DNA of 10,457 nt, taken from Streptosporangiaceae bacterium. Its GTDB lineage: Bacteria > Actinomycetota > Actinomycetes > Streptosporangiales > Streptosporangiaceae. How positions within the stretch are numbered: position 1 is the first letter of the stretch; each line of letters begins with the position of its first letter. Both the position numbers and the translations under genes were made by a program. The notes beneath the pieces were generated by a model. It had not been told where the DNA came from. It ran no database searches and saw only the letters and a program-made list of their open reading frames with translations. The DNA is taken from the NCBI GenBank assembly GCA_030045215.1, contig JASIBJ010000738.1, positions 1 through 10,457 on the forward strand, given 5' to 3'. This document shows positions 1-6,417 of the stretch, piece after piece.

Positions 1-1807
1 CCTGTGCCGCCGCGCGGTCGTTATCCCCGGTCAGCAGCGCCGGCCGCAGGCCGAGGTCGCGTAGGTCCGCGACAGCCTGGGCGGCAAGGGGTTTGAGCCC
101 GTCGGCCAGCACCACGGCGGCCCGCGCCTGTCCGTCCCAGGCGACCAGGACGGCGGTCCGGCCGGCGCCCTCTGCCGCGCTCACGCCCTCGCGCAAGCCC
201 TCAGGGATCGCGACTGATCGGTCCGTCAGCAGCCGGAGGCTGCCGACGGTGATCACCCGGTCGCCGATTGTGCCTTGAACGCCGGCTCCGGGCAGTGCAG
301 CAAAGCACGTCACCATGGGCAGCGTGCCGAGACGAGCAGCAGCTTCCTTCGCGACTGCCTGGCCGATGGGATGCTCAGAAGCATCTTCCACGGCTCCGGC
401 TAGCAAGAGCGCCTCGGCGTCCGACGTACCCGGCGTCGTGATGATGTCGTGCACGCTCATCCTGCCGGTAGTCAGCGTGCCGGTCTTGTCCATGACAACA
501 ACGCGGATGTGACCGGCGGTTTCCAGCGCCTGCGCGTTCTTCACCAGGATTCCCAGCTCCGCCCCGCGACCACTGGCAGCCAGCATCGCAGCAGGTGTAG
601 CCAATCCGAGCGCACACGGACACGCCACGATCAGTACCGCCGAGGCCGCACTCCAGGCAGCGGCGCCGGGCAGGCCGGCCCCGAGCCAAAATCCCAGCGT
701 GGCTACCGCCAGGGCGATGACGCACGGCACAAACACGGCGGCGATCCGGTCGGCCAGTCGCTGCGCGCTCGACTTGGTCCCCTGAGCCTGACTCACCAGC
801 TTGCTGATCTGGGCGAGCAGCGTGTCAGAACCGACCCTCGTGGCCTGCACTACCAGCCGCCCGCTCATGTTGACCGTTGCACCAGTCACCGTCTCGCCCG
901 GACCCACCTCCGCCGGGATCGACTCTCCGGTCACAAGCGAGGCATCGACGGCCGAAGTGCCCTGTGTCACTATCCCGTCCGTGGCGACCTTCTCGCCCGG
1001 GCGGACCACGAACAAGTCACCGACGGCAAGCTCATCCACGGGCACGCGTTGCTCGGCACCGTTGCGCAGTACCGCCACCGTCTTCGCACCGAGCGCCGCC
1101 AGCGATGCCAGCGCCGAAGCCGAGCGGTGCCTGGCGCGCGCCTCGAGGTATCTCCCGGCCAGCACGGCAGTCGTGACGCCAGCCGCGGCCTCGAAATACA
1201 GGGTGCGAGAGCTGGCGGCCGCGAAGGTGAAGGCAAACGACATTTTCATGCCCGTCATGCCCGCGCCTCCGACCAGCAGCGCGTACACCGACCAGCCGAA
1301 CGAGGTCGCCACGCCGATGCTGACCAGCGTGTCCATCGTCGCGGCCCCATGGGTGAGGCCCGCCCACGCGGCGCGGTGCACCGGCCAGGCGCCCCACGTC
1401 GCGACCGGTGTGGCGAGCGCCAGGCTCACCCACTGCCAGCCGGCAAATTGCGCCGCGGGCGTCATCGCCAGCACGATGACCGCAGTTGCCAGCGGAATGC
1501 AGACCGCCAGGCGCCGACCCAGCGCCCTCGTCGCCTGGTCTGAATGTGCCGTGTAATCCGCAGTCGAAGTCGCCGGCAGCGCTGCGGTGTAACCCGCCGA
1601 CTGCACCGCGCTGATCAGCTCACTGGCATCACGGCCCCCGAGGTCAGTGACGTACGCTCTGCCGGTCGCGTAGTTAACGGTGGCGGCCACTCCGTCCAGC
1701 CCGTTCAGCCTCCGCTCGATCCGCGCCGCGCACGACCCGCATGTCATCCCGCCGATAACCAGCTCGATGCCGAATCGCCCGTCGGGCGGAGCGTAGGTAC
1801 CGCTCAC
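1..1807 (-). CDS. copA: Copper-transporting P1B-type ATPase (CopA-like), C-terminus beyond the left edge
   Basis: An integral membrane pump expected to export Cu(I) from the cytoplasm by ATP hydrolysis. The visible 602 residues read without interruption. They show an N-terminal heavy-metal-associated domain with GMTCGSC (Cys23, Cys26), a Met-containing loop between early membrane segments (Met184, Met187, Met189), the actuator TGES at 293-296, the metal-gate CPC at 396-398, the phosphorylation motif DKTGT at 440-444, the P1B-specific HP at 479-480, and TGDN at 593-596 just before the edge. The last transmembrane pair is missing, so Cu(I) specificity rests on the CPC motif, the HMA domain and the neighbours; silver or another soft metal is possible. 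The GTG start overlaps the stop of the preceding small gene (GTGA) and has only a weak ribosome site, suggesting translational coupling. No complete open frame closes on this strand because the gene leaves the window. Confidence 0.93.
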   Translation of the reverse strand, partial: MSGTYAPPDGRFGIELVIGGMTCGSCAARIERRLNGLDGVAATVNYATGRAYVTDLGGRDASELISAVQSAGYTAALPATSTADYTAHSDQATRALGRRLAVCIPLATAVIVLAMTPAAQFAGWQWVSLALATPVATWGAWPVHRAAWAGLTHGAATMDTLVSIGVATSFGWSVYALLVGGAGMTGMKMSFAFTFAAASSRTLYFEAAAGVTTAVLAGRYLEARARHRSASALASLAALGAKTVAVLRNGAEQRVPVDELAVGDLFVVRPGEKVATDGIVTQGTSAVDASLVTGESIPAEVGPGETVTGATVNMSGRLVVQATRVGSDTLLAQISKLVSQAQGTKSSAQRLADRIAAVFVPCVIALAVATLGFWLGAGLPGAAAWSAASAVLIVACPCALGLATPAAMLAASGRGAELGILVKNAQALETAGHIRVVVMDKTGTLTTGRMSVHDIITTPGTSDAEALLLAGAVEDASEHPIGQAVAKEAAARLGTLPMVTCFAALPGAGVQGTIGDRVITVGSLRLLTDRSVAIPEGLREGVSAAEGAGRTAVLVAWDGQARAAVVLADGLKPLAAQAVADLRDLGLRPALLTGDNDRAAAQ

Positions 1808-2019
1808 CGGCCGTTGGCCCCGTGCGGTGCGGCTGGCGAGTGCCCATCACTGGAGGACTGGCCCATGTTCATGCCGCCGCTCGTCGAGCCCGTACCCGGA
1901 TAACTGACTTGCGAACGGCTGGTACCCACGGGACCCAGATGAGATCCGACCGCTACCGCACAAACAAAGATCACGGCCAGCAGGATCATGAACCCTGCAA
2001 GCTTCGCCTCACGACCCAC
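1804..2019 (-). CDS. Small single-TM protein with Met/His-rich tail, coupled to copA
   Basis: A 71-residue protein I cannot assign to a named family. It has a short positively charged start, one hydrophobic segment (about residues 9-24) and a hydrophilic Ser/Gly-rich tail containing GMNMG, DGHS and APHG, so two Met and two His in the last 25 residues. It would be anchored in the membrane with its tail outside. I chose the GTG at 2019 because GAGGTGA lies just upstream (2024-2030). An in-frame ATG at 2046 or 2094 would lengthen the N-terminus but lacks a good ribosome site. Its TGA stop overlaps the copA GTG by four bases, so the two are almost certainly co-expressed. A role as extracytoplasmic copper acceptor or pump accessory is inferred from the tail composition and coupling only. 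Confidence 0.62.
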   Translation of the reverse strand: MGREAKLAGFMILLAVIFVCAVAVGSHLGPVGTSRSQVSYPGTGSTSGGMNMGQSSSDGHSPAAPHGANGR

Positions 2020-2221
2020 CGGCTCACCTCGCCGACTGCCGACCATACTGCAGCCATGACGGAATGTTACCGGCCACTCCAGCCGTGCCCCCATGCGCTG
2101 GTCGGAACATGATCCGAATGTAATCCGGGCACGTGAGGGCTAGCTCGTCGACCCGCCCGACCGGAGAATGATCACCTCTCGACGGCCGCGCCTGACCGGT
2201 CGGAAGGTACCATTCACAACC
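2020..2221. promoter_or_regulatory. Divergent promoter region between copZ and the small-protein/copA pair
   Basis: About 200 bases separate the two divergent start codons. Toward copZ, TACCAT (2208-2213) fits the TANNNT form of an actinobacterial -10 and ends eight bases before the GTG, as expected for a leaderless mRNA. Toward copA, TATGGT (2037-2042 on the minus strand) is a weak -10 candidate. An imperfect palindrome CGGAACATGATCCG (2103-2116; six of seven base pairs) and two related direct elements, CGGAATGTTACCGG (2060-2073) and CCGAATGTAATCCGG (2114-2128), could be operator sites. None matches a CsoR or CueR site that I can recognise. Confidence 0.4.
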
Positions 2222-2434
2222 GTGGAAACCCGTTCCCTCAAAGTGACCGGAATGACCTGCGACCACTGTGCCGGCGCCGTCCGCGCCGAGATCAGCAAGC
2301 TGGCCGGCATCGCGCAGGTGGATGTCGACGTCGCGACGGGTGCTGTTCTTGTCGCCGGCGACCCGCTGCCGGATAACACCGCGCTGCGCGCCGCTGTCGA
2401 AGAAGCCGGATACCACCTGGCCGACAGGTCCTGA
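2222..2434 (+). CDS. copZ: CopZ-like copper chaperone (heavy-metal-associated domain)
   Basis: A 70-residue cytoplasmic protein made of a single ferredoxin-like HMA domain, the usual length for CopZ/Atx1 chaperones. The metal site GMTCDHC (Cys13, Cys16) lies in the first loop. The second half carries the expected strand-helix pattern ending in EEAGYHLAD. It should bind Cu(I) and pass it to the HMA domain of the ATPase encoded on the other side of the divergent promoter. I chose the GTG at 2222 over the in-frame ATG at 2168 because it begins exactly at the HMA fold, and a TANNNT -10 sits eight bases upstream, making a leaderless transcript plausible; the longer form would add an 18-residue Arg-rich leader that the family lacks. 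It is convergent with the lipoprotein gene that ends at 2533. Confidence 0.88.
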   Translation: METRSLKVTGMTCDHCAGAVRAEISKLAGIAQVDVDVATGAVLVAGDPLPDNTALRAAVEEAGYHLADRS

Positions 2435-2477
2435 GGGGCCACTACCGGGCGGACATAGCTGACGCGGTTCGTGTGCA

Positions 2478-2494
2478 GGGCCGGTTTCTGGCCC
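2478..2494 (+). terminator. Hairpin terminator between copZ and the convergent lipoprotein gene
   Basis: GGGCCGG (2478-2484) pairs with CTGGCCC (2488-2494) around a TTT loop, with seven pairs including one G-T wobble. It lies between two convergent genes and could end transcription from either side. A second short inverted repeat, CCGGTC/GACCGG (2493-2506), abuts it. There is no U tract, as is common for actinobacterial terminators. Confidence 0.5.
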
Positions 2495-2532
2495 GGTCAC
2501 GACCGGCACGCGCCTCCGGCCGCGCCCGAGGC

Positions 2533-3699
2533 TCAGTCGGAGGATCCGTACTCGATCGGGACGTTAACCACCTGCACCCGCGTCCATCCCTGGCCGCCGG
2601 TCGCGAGCTGCCAGACCGTCAACCTGCTGCCGTGGACGGCGAGGGCATCGGCCGGGCCAGCGGTGCCCAGCGCTACTGTGGCCGTGCCTGGCGGGAGGGC
2701 TGGCAGGTATTGCCAGGACCTGGCGGAACGGGTGATCACTGCAGCGGTTCCGCCGGTGATGGCCGCGACGGATCCGGCCGGGCCGAACGATGCGGACGTG
2801 AGCGCCGCGCCGCGAACTCCGAGCGCGGGCGAGATGGTCCACTGGCCGGCGGCCGGACCTGACCAGGCGGCGAACAGGCTTGCGTCGTGCCCGTTGCCTG
2901 CTTGGAGGAGCGCGACCGTCTCGTTACCCGCAGTGAGGAGGCGGAGGACTGTGACGTCCTGGCCGGCCAGGCTGGGCGGCACAGCCGGCCCGGCAGCCTG
3001 CCAGCTCCCGCCCTGGTCGGCGAAGATGCCCGCGATTCCCGGATGAGAGCACTCGCCGGCCAGGAGCGGTACCCCGGACGGCAGGTAGCCTGCGGCAGAG
3101 AGGGCGTGGAGTCCGCACTGCCGCCCGGCCGGCGTGGCGGCGAGAGTTCGCACGGTGGCGAGCGTTATCCACTTCGCGGCAGCGGGACTGGTCTGCTCGG
3201 CGGTGCTACCGGAGGTGAGGGCGAGCAGCTGGCCGCTGCTACCCGGCTCAACCGCCAGGGCGGCGGGCGTGCTGGCGAGCGCCGCGTCCAGCGGGCTCAG
3301 CGCAGACCATGCGTGCCCGCCGTCACTGGTCTGGATGAGCGGGGTGAAGGTGAGCAGCTGGCTCGGCCGGAACGCGCCAATCGCTGTCGGGCCCGAGCCC
3401 ACTGCGAGCACCAGGCCGCCGTTATCAGCGGTGCCGGGCGGGGTTACCAGCTTCCAGGTGCTGGTCCCGGCGGGACGGACGAACAGCTGCCAGAAATTGT
3501 TGTACTGGGCGGCAGACCCGCCCATGACCAGCGTGGCCCAGGTGCCCGCGGCGCTGCCGAGAGATGTCTGCATCGAGATCGCGGGAACGACGCGGCTGGA
3601 GTAACCCTGCTGCTGTCGCGCGACGCTACCGCAGCCGCCTGCCAGAACGGCCGCCCCCACCGCTGCGCAGGTCACGCCGACCGCCACCGGCCTGGTCAT
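2533..3699 (-). CDS. Secreted lipoprotein with Asp-box (BNR/sialidase-type) repeats, partner of the SCO fusion
   Basis: A 388-residue exported protein of unknown function. The N-terminus is a lipoprotein signal: Arg3, a hydrophobic stretch, then LAGGC with the acylated Cys at position 23. The mature part is rich in Gly, Ala, Ser and Trp, and contains two clear Asp-box-like turns, TSDGGHAW (124-131) and ADQGGSW (227-233). Such turns mark beta-propeller blades in sialidase and photosystem-assembly families. No sialidase catalytic residues are evident, so a binding or scaffold role is more likely than an enzyme. Its ATG overlaps the stop of the upstream SCO-fusion gene (ATGA, 3696-3699), so the two are translationally coupled and probably work together outside the membrane. 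A link to copper or cytochrome oxidase assembly is inferred from that neighbour only. Two further Cys (195 and 217) could form a disulfide. Confidence 0.8.
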   Translation of the reverse strand: MTRPVAVGVTCAAVGAAVLAGGCGSVARQQQGYSSRVVPAISMQTSLGSAAGTWATLVMGGSAAQYNNFWQLFVRPAGTSTWKLVTPPGTADNGGLVLAVGSGPTAIGAFRPSQLLTFTPLIQTSDGGHAWSALSPLDAALASTPAALAVEPGSSGQLLALTSGSTAEQTSPAAAKWITLATVRTLAATPAGRQCGLHALSAAGYLPSGVPLLAGECSHPGIAGIFADQGGSWQAAGPAVPPSLAGQDVTVLRLLTAGNETVALLQAGNGHDASLFAAWSGPAAGQWTISPALGVRGAALTSASFGPAGSVAAITGGTAAVITRSARSWQYLPALPPGTATVALGTAGPADALAVHGSRLTVWQLATGGQGWTRVQVVNVPIEYGSSD

Positions 3700-5555
3700 G
3701 ACGAACTCAGCAGCTGCTGCGCGGTGTCACGGAGCTCGGCCGCGAACGACGACACCGTGGCCGCTGTTCCTGGACCGGGATCGAAGCCCATCTCATAGCG
3801 GACGTCGCCGTTCTGGTCGATGGCGAAGGTGGCCTCCGTATGCCCGACCATGGCCCCGGCGGGCTCGACGTCCGCCACGATGCCGTAGTCGCGCCACACC
3901 CGCTGCAGCGCGCTCAGGCTACCGGTGAGGTAGAGCCAGTTCCGCACGCCCGTCAGGCCTTCCTGCTGGTCGAACGCCTGGGTATAGCCAAGCTGATAAT
4001 CCACGGGGTTGGCGACGATCGCCACCAGCTCCACCCGCTGCGTGTCTGCCTTCAGCAGCTGACCCGCTTGCTTGAACTCCTGCGCTATCAGCGGGCAGTC
4101 GCTGGTGCACACCGGGTCCAGGAACGTGAGCAGCACCACCTTGCCGTGGAGGCTGGCCAGCGAGACCTGGCGGCCATGCTGGTCGGTGAGTTGGAAGGCA
4201 GGGGCGGCGAAGTCCAGCGGCGCGTTCGACCCGTCGACAGACTGGGCCAGGATCGTGTCGGCGACGGGGCTGGCCTGGGCCGCGGCCATCGGCACCGCAC
4301 CGAGGATGATCACGCCGATCGCGCCCACGGCCGCAACCGAGTCGAGACGGGCCGAGGCCAGCGCGCCAGGAGCCAGCGCGGCGCGCAGCCGGCTGCGCCA
4401 GCCGGCCAGACCGGCCGGAGCCGTCGCCGCCGCTGCGGCTGGCTCCGCGGCTGGCTCTGGCGCTGCAACCAGCGCGAGGTAACCGGCAGTCGCGAAGAGG
4501 ATGAACGGGATCATGCTGTTGGGGTCGGTACCCAGCCCGCCGAAGAATCCGAAATCCTCGATCAGCACCCAGTCCGCGAGGGACAGCACCACGAACGCGA
4601 TGAGAACCGGCCGGATCAGCCGTGGCCGGCCGCTGAGGAATGTCACTCCGACTATCGCCAGCGCGATCACAGCGAACAGGTTCACCGCGAAGCCATGGGC
4701 TTCGTCGAACCCGGTGAACGCGGCAATCCATGATGACAGCAGGTGAGGCTGCGGAGTCGGCGCCATAGAGGCAGTCATGGACGCGAGCGTGCCGGGCTTC
4801 CCGTGAGCCGTACCCTGCCAGAATCCACGCCCCGGCCAGGCCTGCAGAACCGCCATCCCAATGAGGAATACGCCCACTCCCGGCAGCAGAAGGCGGCTTG
4901 GCAACCGGGAGCGCCAGGCCGACTCGGGCAGCGCGATCAGCGCCCCGGCGACGGCGTAGAGCAGCGCCGCCCCCGGCGCGCCGAACAGCCAGGTCAGGCC
5001 GGGCGCGAAGATCCCGCCGAACGACTCGCCGAACACCCACACCACCAGGCCCCAGCCGACGGTAACCAGCCCCGCCAGCCGCGAGAGTGGTCCGCGCGGC
5101 GCGGTGAGCAGCCAGATCCCGATCCCGATCTGAATCCACACAGCCGCGGCGCCGGCCTGCATCGGGTGATACGACCAGGAAGTGCCGGCCCAGTTCACCA
5201 GCTCTTGCACCCAGTGCGGCGACGTTGCCGCGACCGGCTCGATCACCTGGGACGGCAGCCCGACCGCCATCTTCGGCTGAGCCTGCAAGATGCCATCGAA
5301 AATCCAGATGATGCCGAATCCCACTCGCAGCACCTGGCGCCACGAGGGCTCGGCGAGCACCGGGGCGGGGGCCGGGTCCGGCACTGTCTTCGCGGAGCGC
5401 CAAGCGGCCGGAAGAAACTCGCGCAGGCTCAGCCATGCCAGCCCGAGGACCACGAAGATCAGCAGCGCGATCAGGCCCTGGTGCAGCAGCGCGCTGCGGA
5501 ACGCGGCGACCACGGTCGGGTCGCTGACGTTGATGCCGGAGTTCATTCCAGGCAC
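3696..5555 (-). CDS. Polytopic membrane protein fused to a C-terminal SCO1/SenC copper-chaperone domain
   Basis: A 619-residue fusion. Residues 1-365 contain about nine hydrophobic segments (near 25-45, 76-93, 135-150, 163-180, 193-210, 221-240, 286-307, 313-330, 349-365), resembling DoxX-like membrane proteins, though I am not certain of the family. An Ala/Pro-rich linker (365-384) and another hydrophobic segment (408-425) lead to a thioredoxin-fold SCO domain (about 452-619). There the CxxxC copper site is Cys483/Cys487 (VCTSDCP), and the distal ligand is His572 in GHTEATFAID. SCO proteins deliver copper to the CuA site of cytochrome c oxidase or act as thiol reductases for it. The membrane half has no cysteine, but an external-looking loop carries His251, Met260, Met264 and His271. 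GTG at 5555 is preceded by AGGAG (5565-5569). The gene is coupled to the downstream lipoprotein and lies beside copZ and copA. Confidence 0.88.
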   Translation of the reverse strand: MPGMNSGINVSDPTVVAAFRSALLHQGLIALLIFVVLGLAWLSLREFLPAAWRSAKTVPDPAPAPVLAEPSWRQVLRVGFGIIWIFDGILQAQPKMAVGLPSQVIEPVAATSPHWVQELVNWAGTSWSYHPMQAGAAAVWIQIGIGIWLLTAPRGPLSRLAGLVTVGWGLVVWVFGESFGGIFAPGLTWLFGAPGAALLYAVAGALIALPESAWRSRLPSRLLLPGVGVFLIGMAVLQAWPGRGFWQGTAHGKPGTLASMTASMAPTPQPHLLSSWIAAFTGFDEAHGFAVNLFAVIALAIVGVTFLSGRPRLIRPVLIAFVVLSLADWVLIEDFGFFGGLGTDPNSMIPFILFATAGYLALVAAPEPAAEPAAAAATAPAGLAGWRSRLRAALAPGALASARLDSVAAVGAIGVIILGAVPMAAAQASPVADTILAQSVDGSNAPLDFAAPAFQLTDQHGRQVSLASLHGKVVLLTFLDPVCTSDCPLIAQEFKQAGQLLKADTQRVELVAIVANPVDYQLGYTQAFDQQEGLTGVRNWLYLTGSLSALQRVWRDYGIVADVEPAGAMVGHTEATFAIDQNGDVRYEMGFDPGPGTAATVSSFAAELRDTAQQLLSSS

Positions 5556-5639
5556 GAGACCGTCTCCTCATCTGACTGCGTCGGCGATGGCCCGGACGAG
5601 CCGCCCGGACTTCCGGCTGGCTGCAGGCGAGCACGGCCT

Positions 5640-5980
5640 GCGGCGCTGCCTCGCCGAACCGGCGCAGCCGCACGCTGTTGGCGACCCCCAGCGCGGACGA
5701 TGCTGCCATCGCCGCCCCGGCTATCAGCGGGTTCGGAAGCCCGACCGCGGCCAGGGTTTATGGCCGCGACGTCGTGGCCGAACGCCCAGGCCAGGTTACG
5801 CCGGATGACTCTGCGAGCGTCCCTGGCCAGGCTGACGGGCTCCGGCACGACGCGAAGATCGCCAGGCACCGGGGCGACGGCCGATGCGGCGACGCCCTGA
5901 ATCTCACCGAGATTGCTCTGGACGCGGGCAGCGCGGGCCGCGCATGTCAGGCCGCGGATCGAGAGCTGGAACTCTCTCAA
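5640..5980 (-). pseudogene. Remnant of a CopA-type ATPase: HMA start joined to the last membrane segments, then frameshifted
   Basis: The minus strand first encodes an HMA beginning (EFQLSIRGLTCAARAARV, about 5925-5974). Here the usual CxxC has become CAAR, losing the second metal-binding Cys. After some 30 residues it passes directly into the region before the last two membrane segments of a CopA (GDLRVV...SLARDARRVIRRNLAW...AFGHDVAAI, about 5759-5870). The actuator, CPC, DKTGT and ATP-binding parts, about 600 residues, are absent. At about 5755-5760 an extra base shifts the frame, and the family's C-terminus continues as LAAVGLPNPLIAGAAM...VANSVRLRRF to about 5650. The three pieces lie in the family's order, so this is a decayed paralogue of the intact copA. 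The promoter of the SCO-fusion unit may still lie upstream of it, making the remnant a transcribed leader. Confidence 0.8.
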
Positions 5981-6102
5981 CCCCGCGGAATACACTCCGT
6001 CACCGACCGCAGCGCAGGACAAGCAGCATGCCTTCAATCACACGGCTCGATTGGGAGCCGTTCCGGGGAGCCCGCCACCGAGCAGGCCGACGCCAGCAGA
6101 CG

Positions 6103-6120
6103 GCGTTAGCTACCTAACGC
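6103..6120. promoter_or_regulatory. Perfect 18-base palindrome, candidate operator
   Basis: GCGTTAG and CTAACGC are exact inverted copies separated by CTAC. The size and short spacer suit a dimeric repressor site such as those of the TetR family. It lies upstream of the CopA remnant and SCO-fusion unit (minus strand) and about 300 bases before the isocitrate lyase start. No regulator gene is in the window, so the binding protein is unknown. Confidence 0.4.
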
Positions 6121-6246
6121 GGGACAATCTACACCGTCTCGCGCGCGCGTTCGCCGCGGCGGCAGGCGGCCAGCCCGCGCGACCGGCCGCCCGAGCTCAC
6201 CAGCGAGCGCTCCACGGGCCTGGCTCGCTGACCAAATACACTCAGA

Positions 6247-6308
6247 TTGAGGCGGTCTTCTGGCAAGGATGACTATTCTTCATTGGCGAAGATTTGTATT
6301 TCTTCATT
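6247..6308 (+). promoter_or_regulatory. AT-rich candidate promoter/operator of isocitrate lyase with repeated TTCTTCATT
   Basis: TTCTTCATT occurs at 6276-6284 and again at 6300-6308, exactly 24 bases apart. Between them lies GAAGA (6288-6292), forming an alternating TCTTC-N6-GAAGA-N8-TCTTC pattern, as expected of a symmetric or cooperative operator. TTGAGG (6247-6252) with GACTAT (6271-6276, 18-base spacer) is a possible -35/-10 pair; TATTCT (6274-6279) is an alternative -10. It does not match the RamB or CRP-type sites I know for other actinobacterial isocitrate lyase genes. Confidence 0.35.
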
Positions 6309-6329
6309 TTTACAGAACAGTGGATGAAC

Positions 6330-6359
6330 TTCGGTGCGATTTTGCTGGCTTTCGGTGCG
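6330..6359 (+). repeat. Direct repeat TTCGGTGCG, two copies 21 bases apart
   Basis: TTCGGTGCG is found at 6330-6338 and 6351-6359. The 21-base period is two DNA turns, placing both on the same face, within the 5' leader of the isocitrate lyase gene. This suggests tandem protein binding, but two copies could also be chance. Confidence 0.4.
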
Positions 6360-6417
6360 GTCGGCCGGGCACCCTCGGAGTATTGGCCAGGGGACGACAG
6401 GCTGGAGGGTCCTGATC

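Larger units (their letters stand above)
5981..6417. other. 437-base stretch without a convincing gene, rich in inverted and direct repeats
   Basis: No frame here has a recognisable protein. The left part (5981-6230) is GC-rich and holds three perfect inverted repeats: ACGGCTC/GAGCCGT (6042-6061), GCGTTAG/CTAACGC (6103-6120) and CAGCGAGC/GCTCGCTG (6201-6230). The right part (6231-6350) is unusually AT-rich for this window and carries repeats in front of the isocitrate lyase gene. The stretch should contain the promoters of two divergent units: the remnant/SCO unit leftward and isocitrate lyase rightward. Confidence 0.55.

Noticed and set aside
449..1543. 364-codon plus-strand frame across the ATPase region, with further overlapping plus frames
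   Set aside because: The minus strand encodes an uninterrupted P1B ATPase with all its motifs, so the plus-strand frames are shadows.
2471..3798. Several plus-strand frames of 129-303 codons opposite the lipoprotein gene
   Set aside because: They are low-complexity, Arg/Gly-rich and antisense to a lipoprotein with a proper signal peptide, coupled to its neighbour.
3919..5709. 596-codon open frame on the minus strand overlapping the SCO fusion
   Set aside because: Its first 20 or so residues are the genuine C-terminal end of the CopA relic. The remainder is the out-of-frame shadow of the SCO-fusion gene, Arg/Ala-rich and without a domain.
5543..6037. 164-codon minus frame taken as an intact small gene
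   Set aside because: Its middle matches two distant parts of a CopA and its last 70 residues are out-of-frame noise after the shift. It is better described as part of the pseudogene.
6042..6061. ACGGCTC/GAGCCGT hairpin as a riboswitch or terminator
   Set aside because: It is a short stem with a 6-base loop and no conserved riboswitch core. Short inverted repeats are common in GC-rich DNA, so it is only mentioned within the non-coding stretch.
6201..6230. CAGCGAGC/GCTCGCTG inverted repeat as a terminator
   Set aside because: No gene ends toward it from either side and the 14-base loop is long, so a terminator role is not supported.
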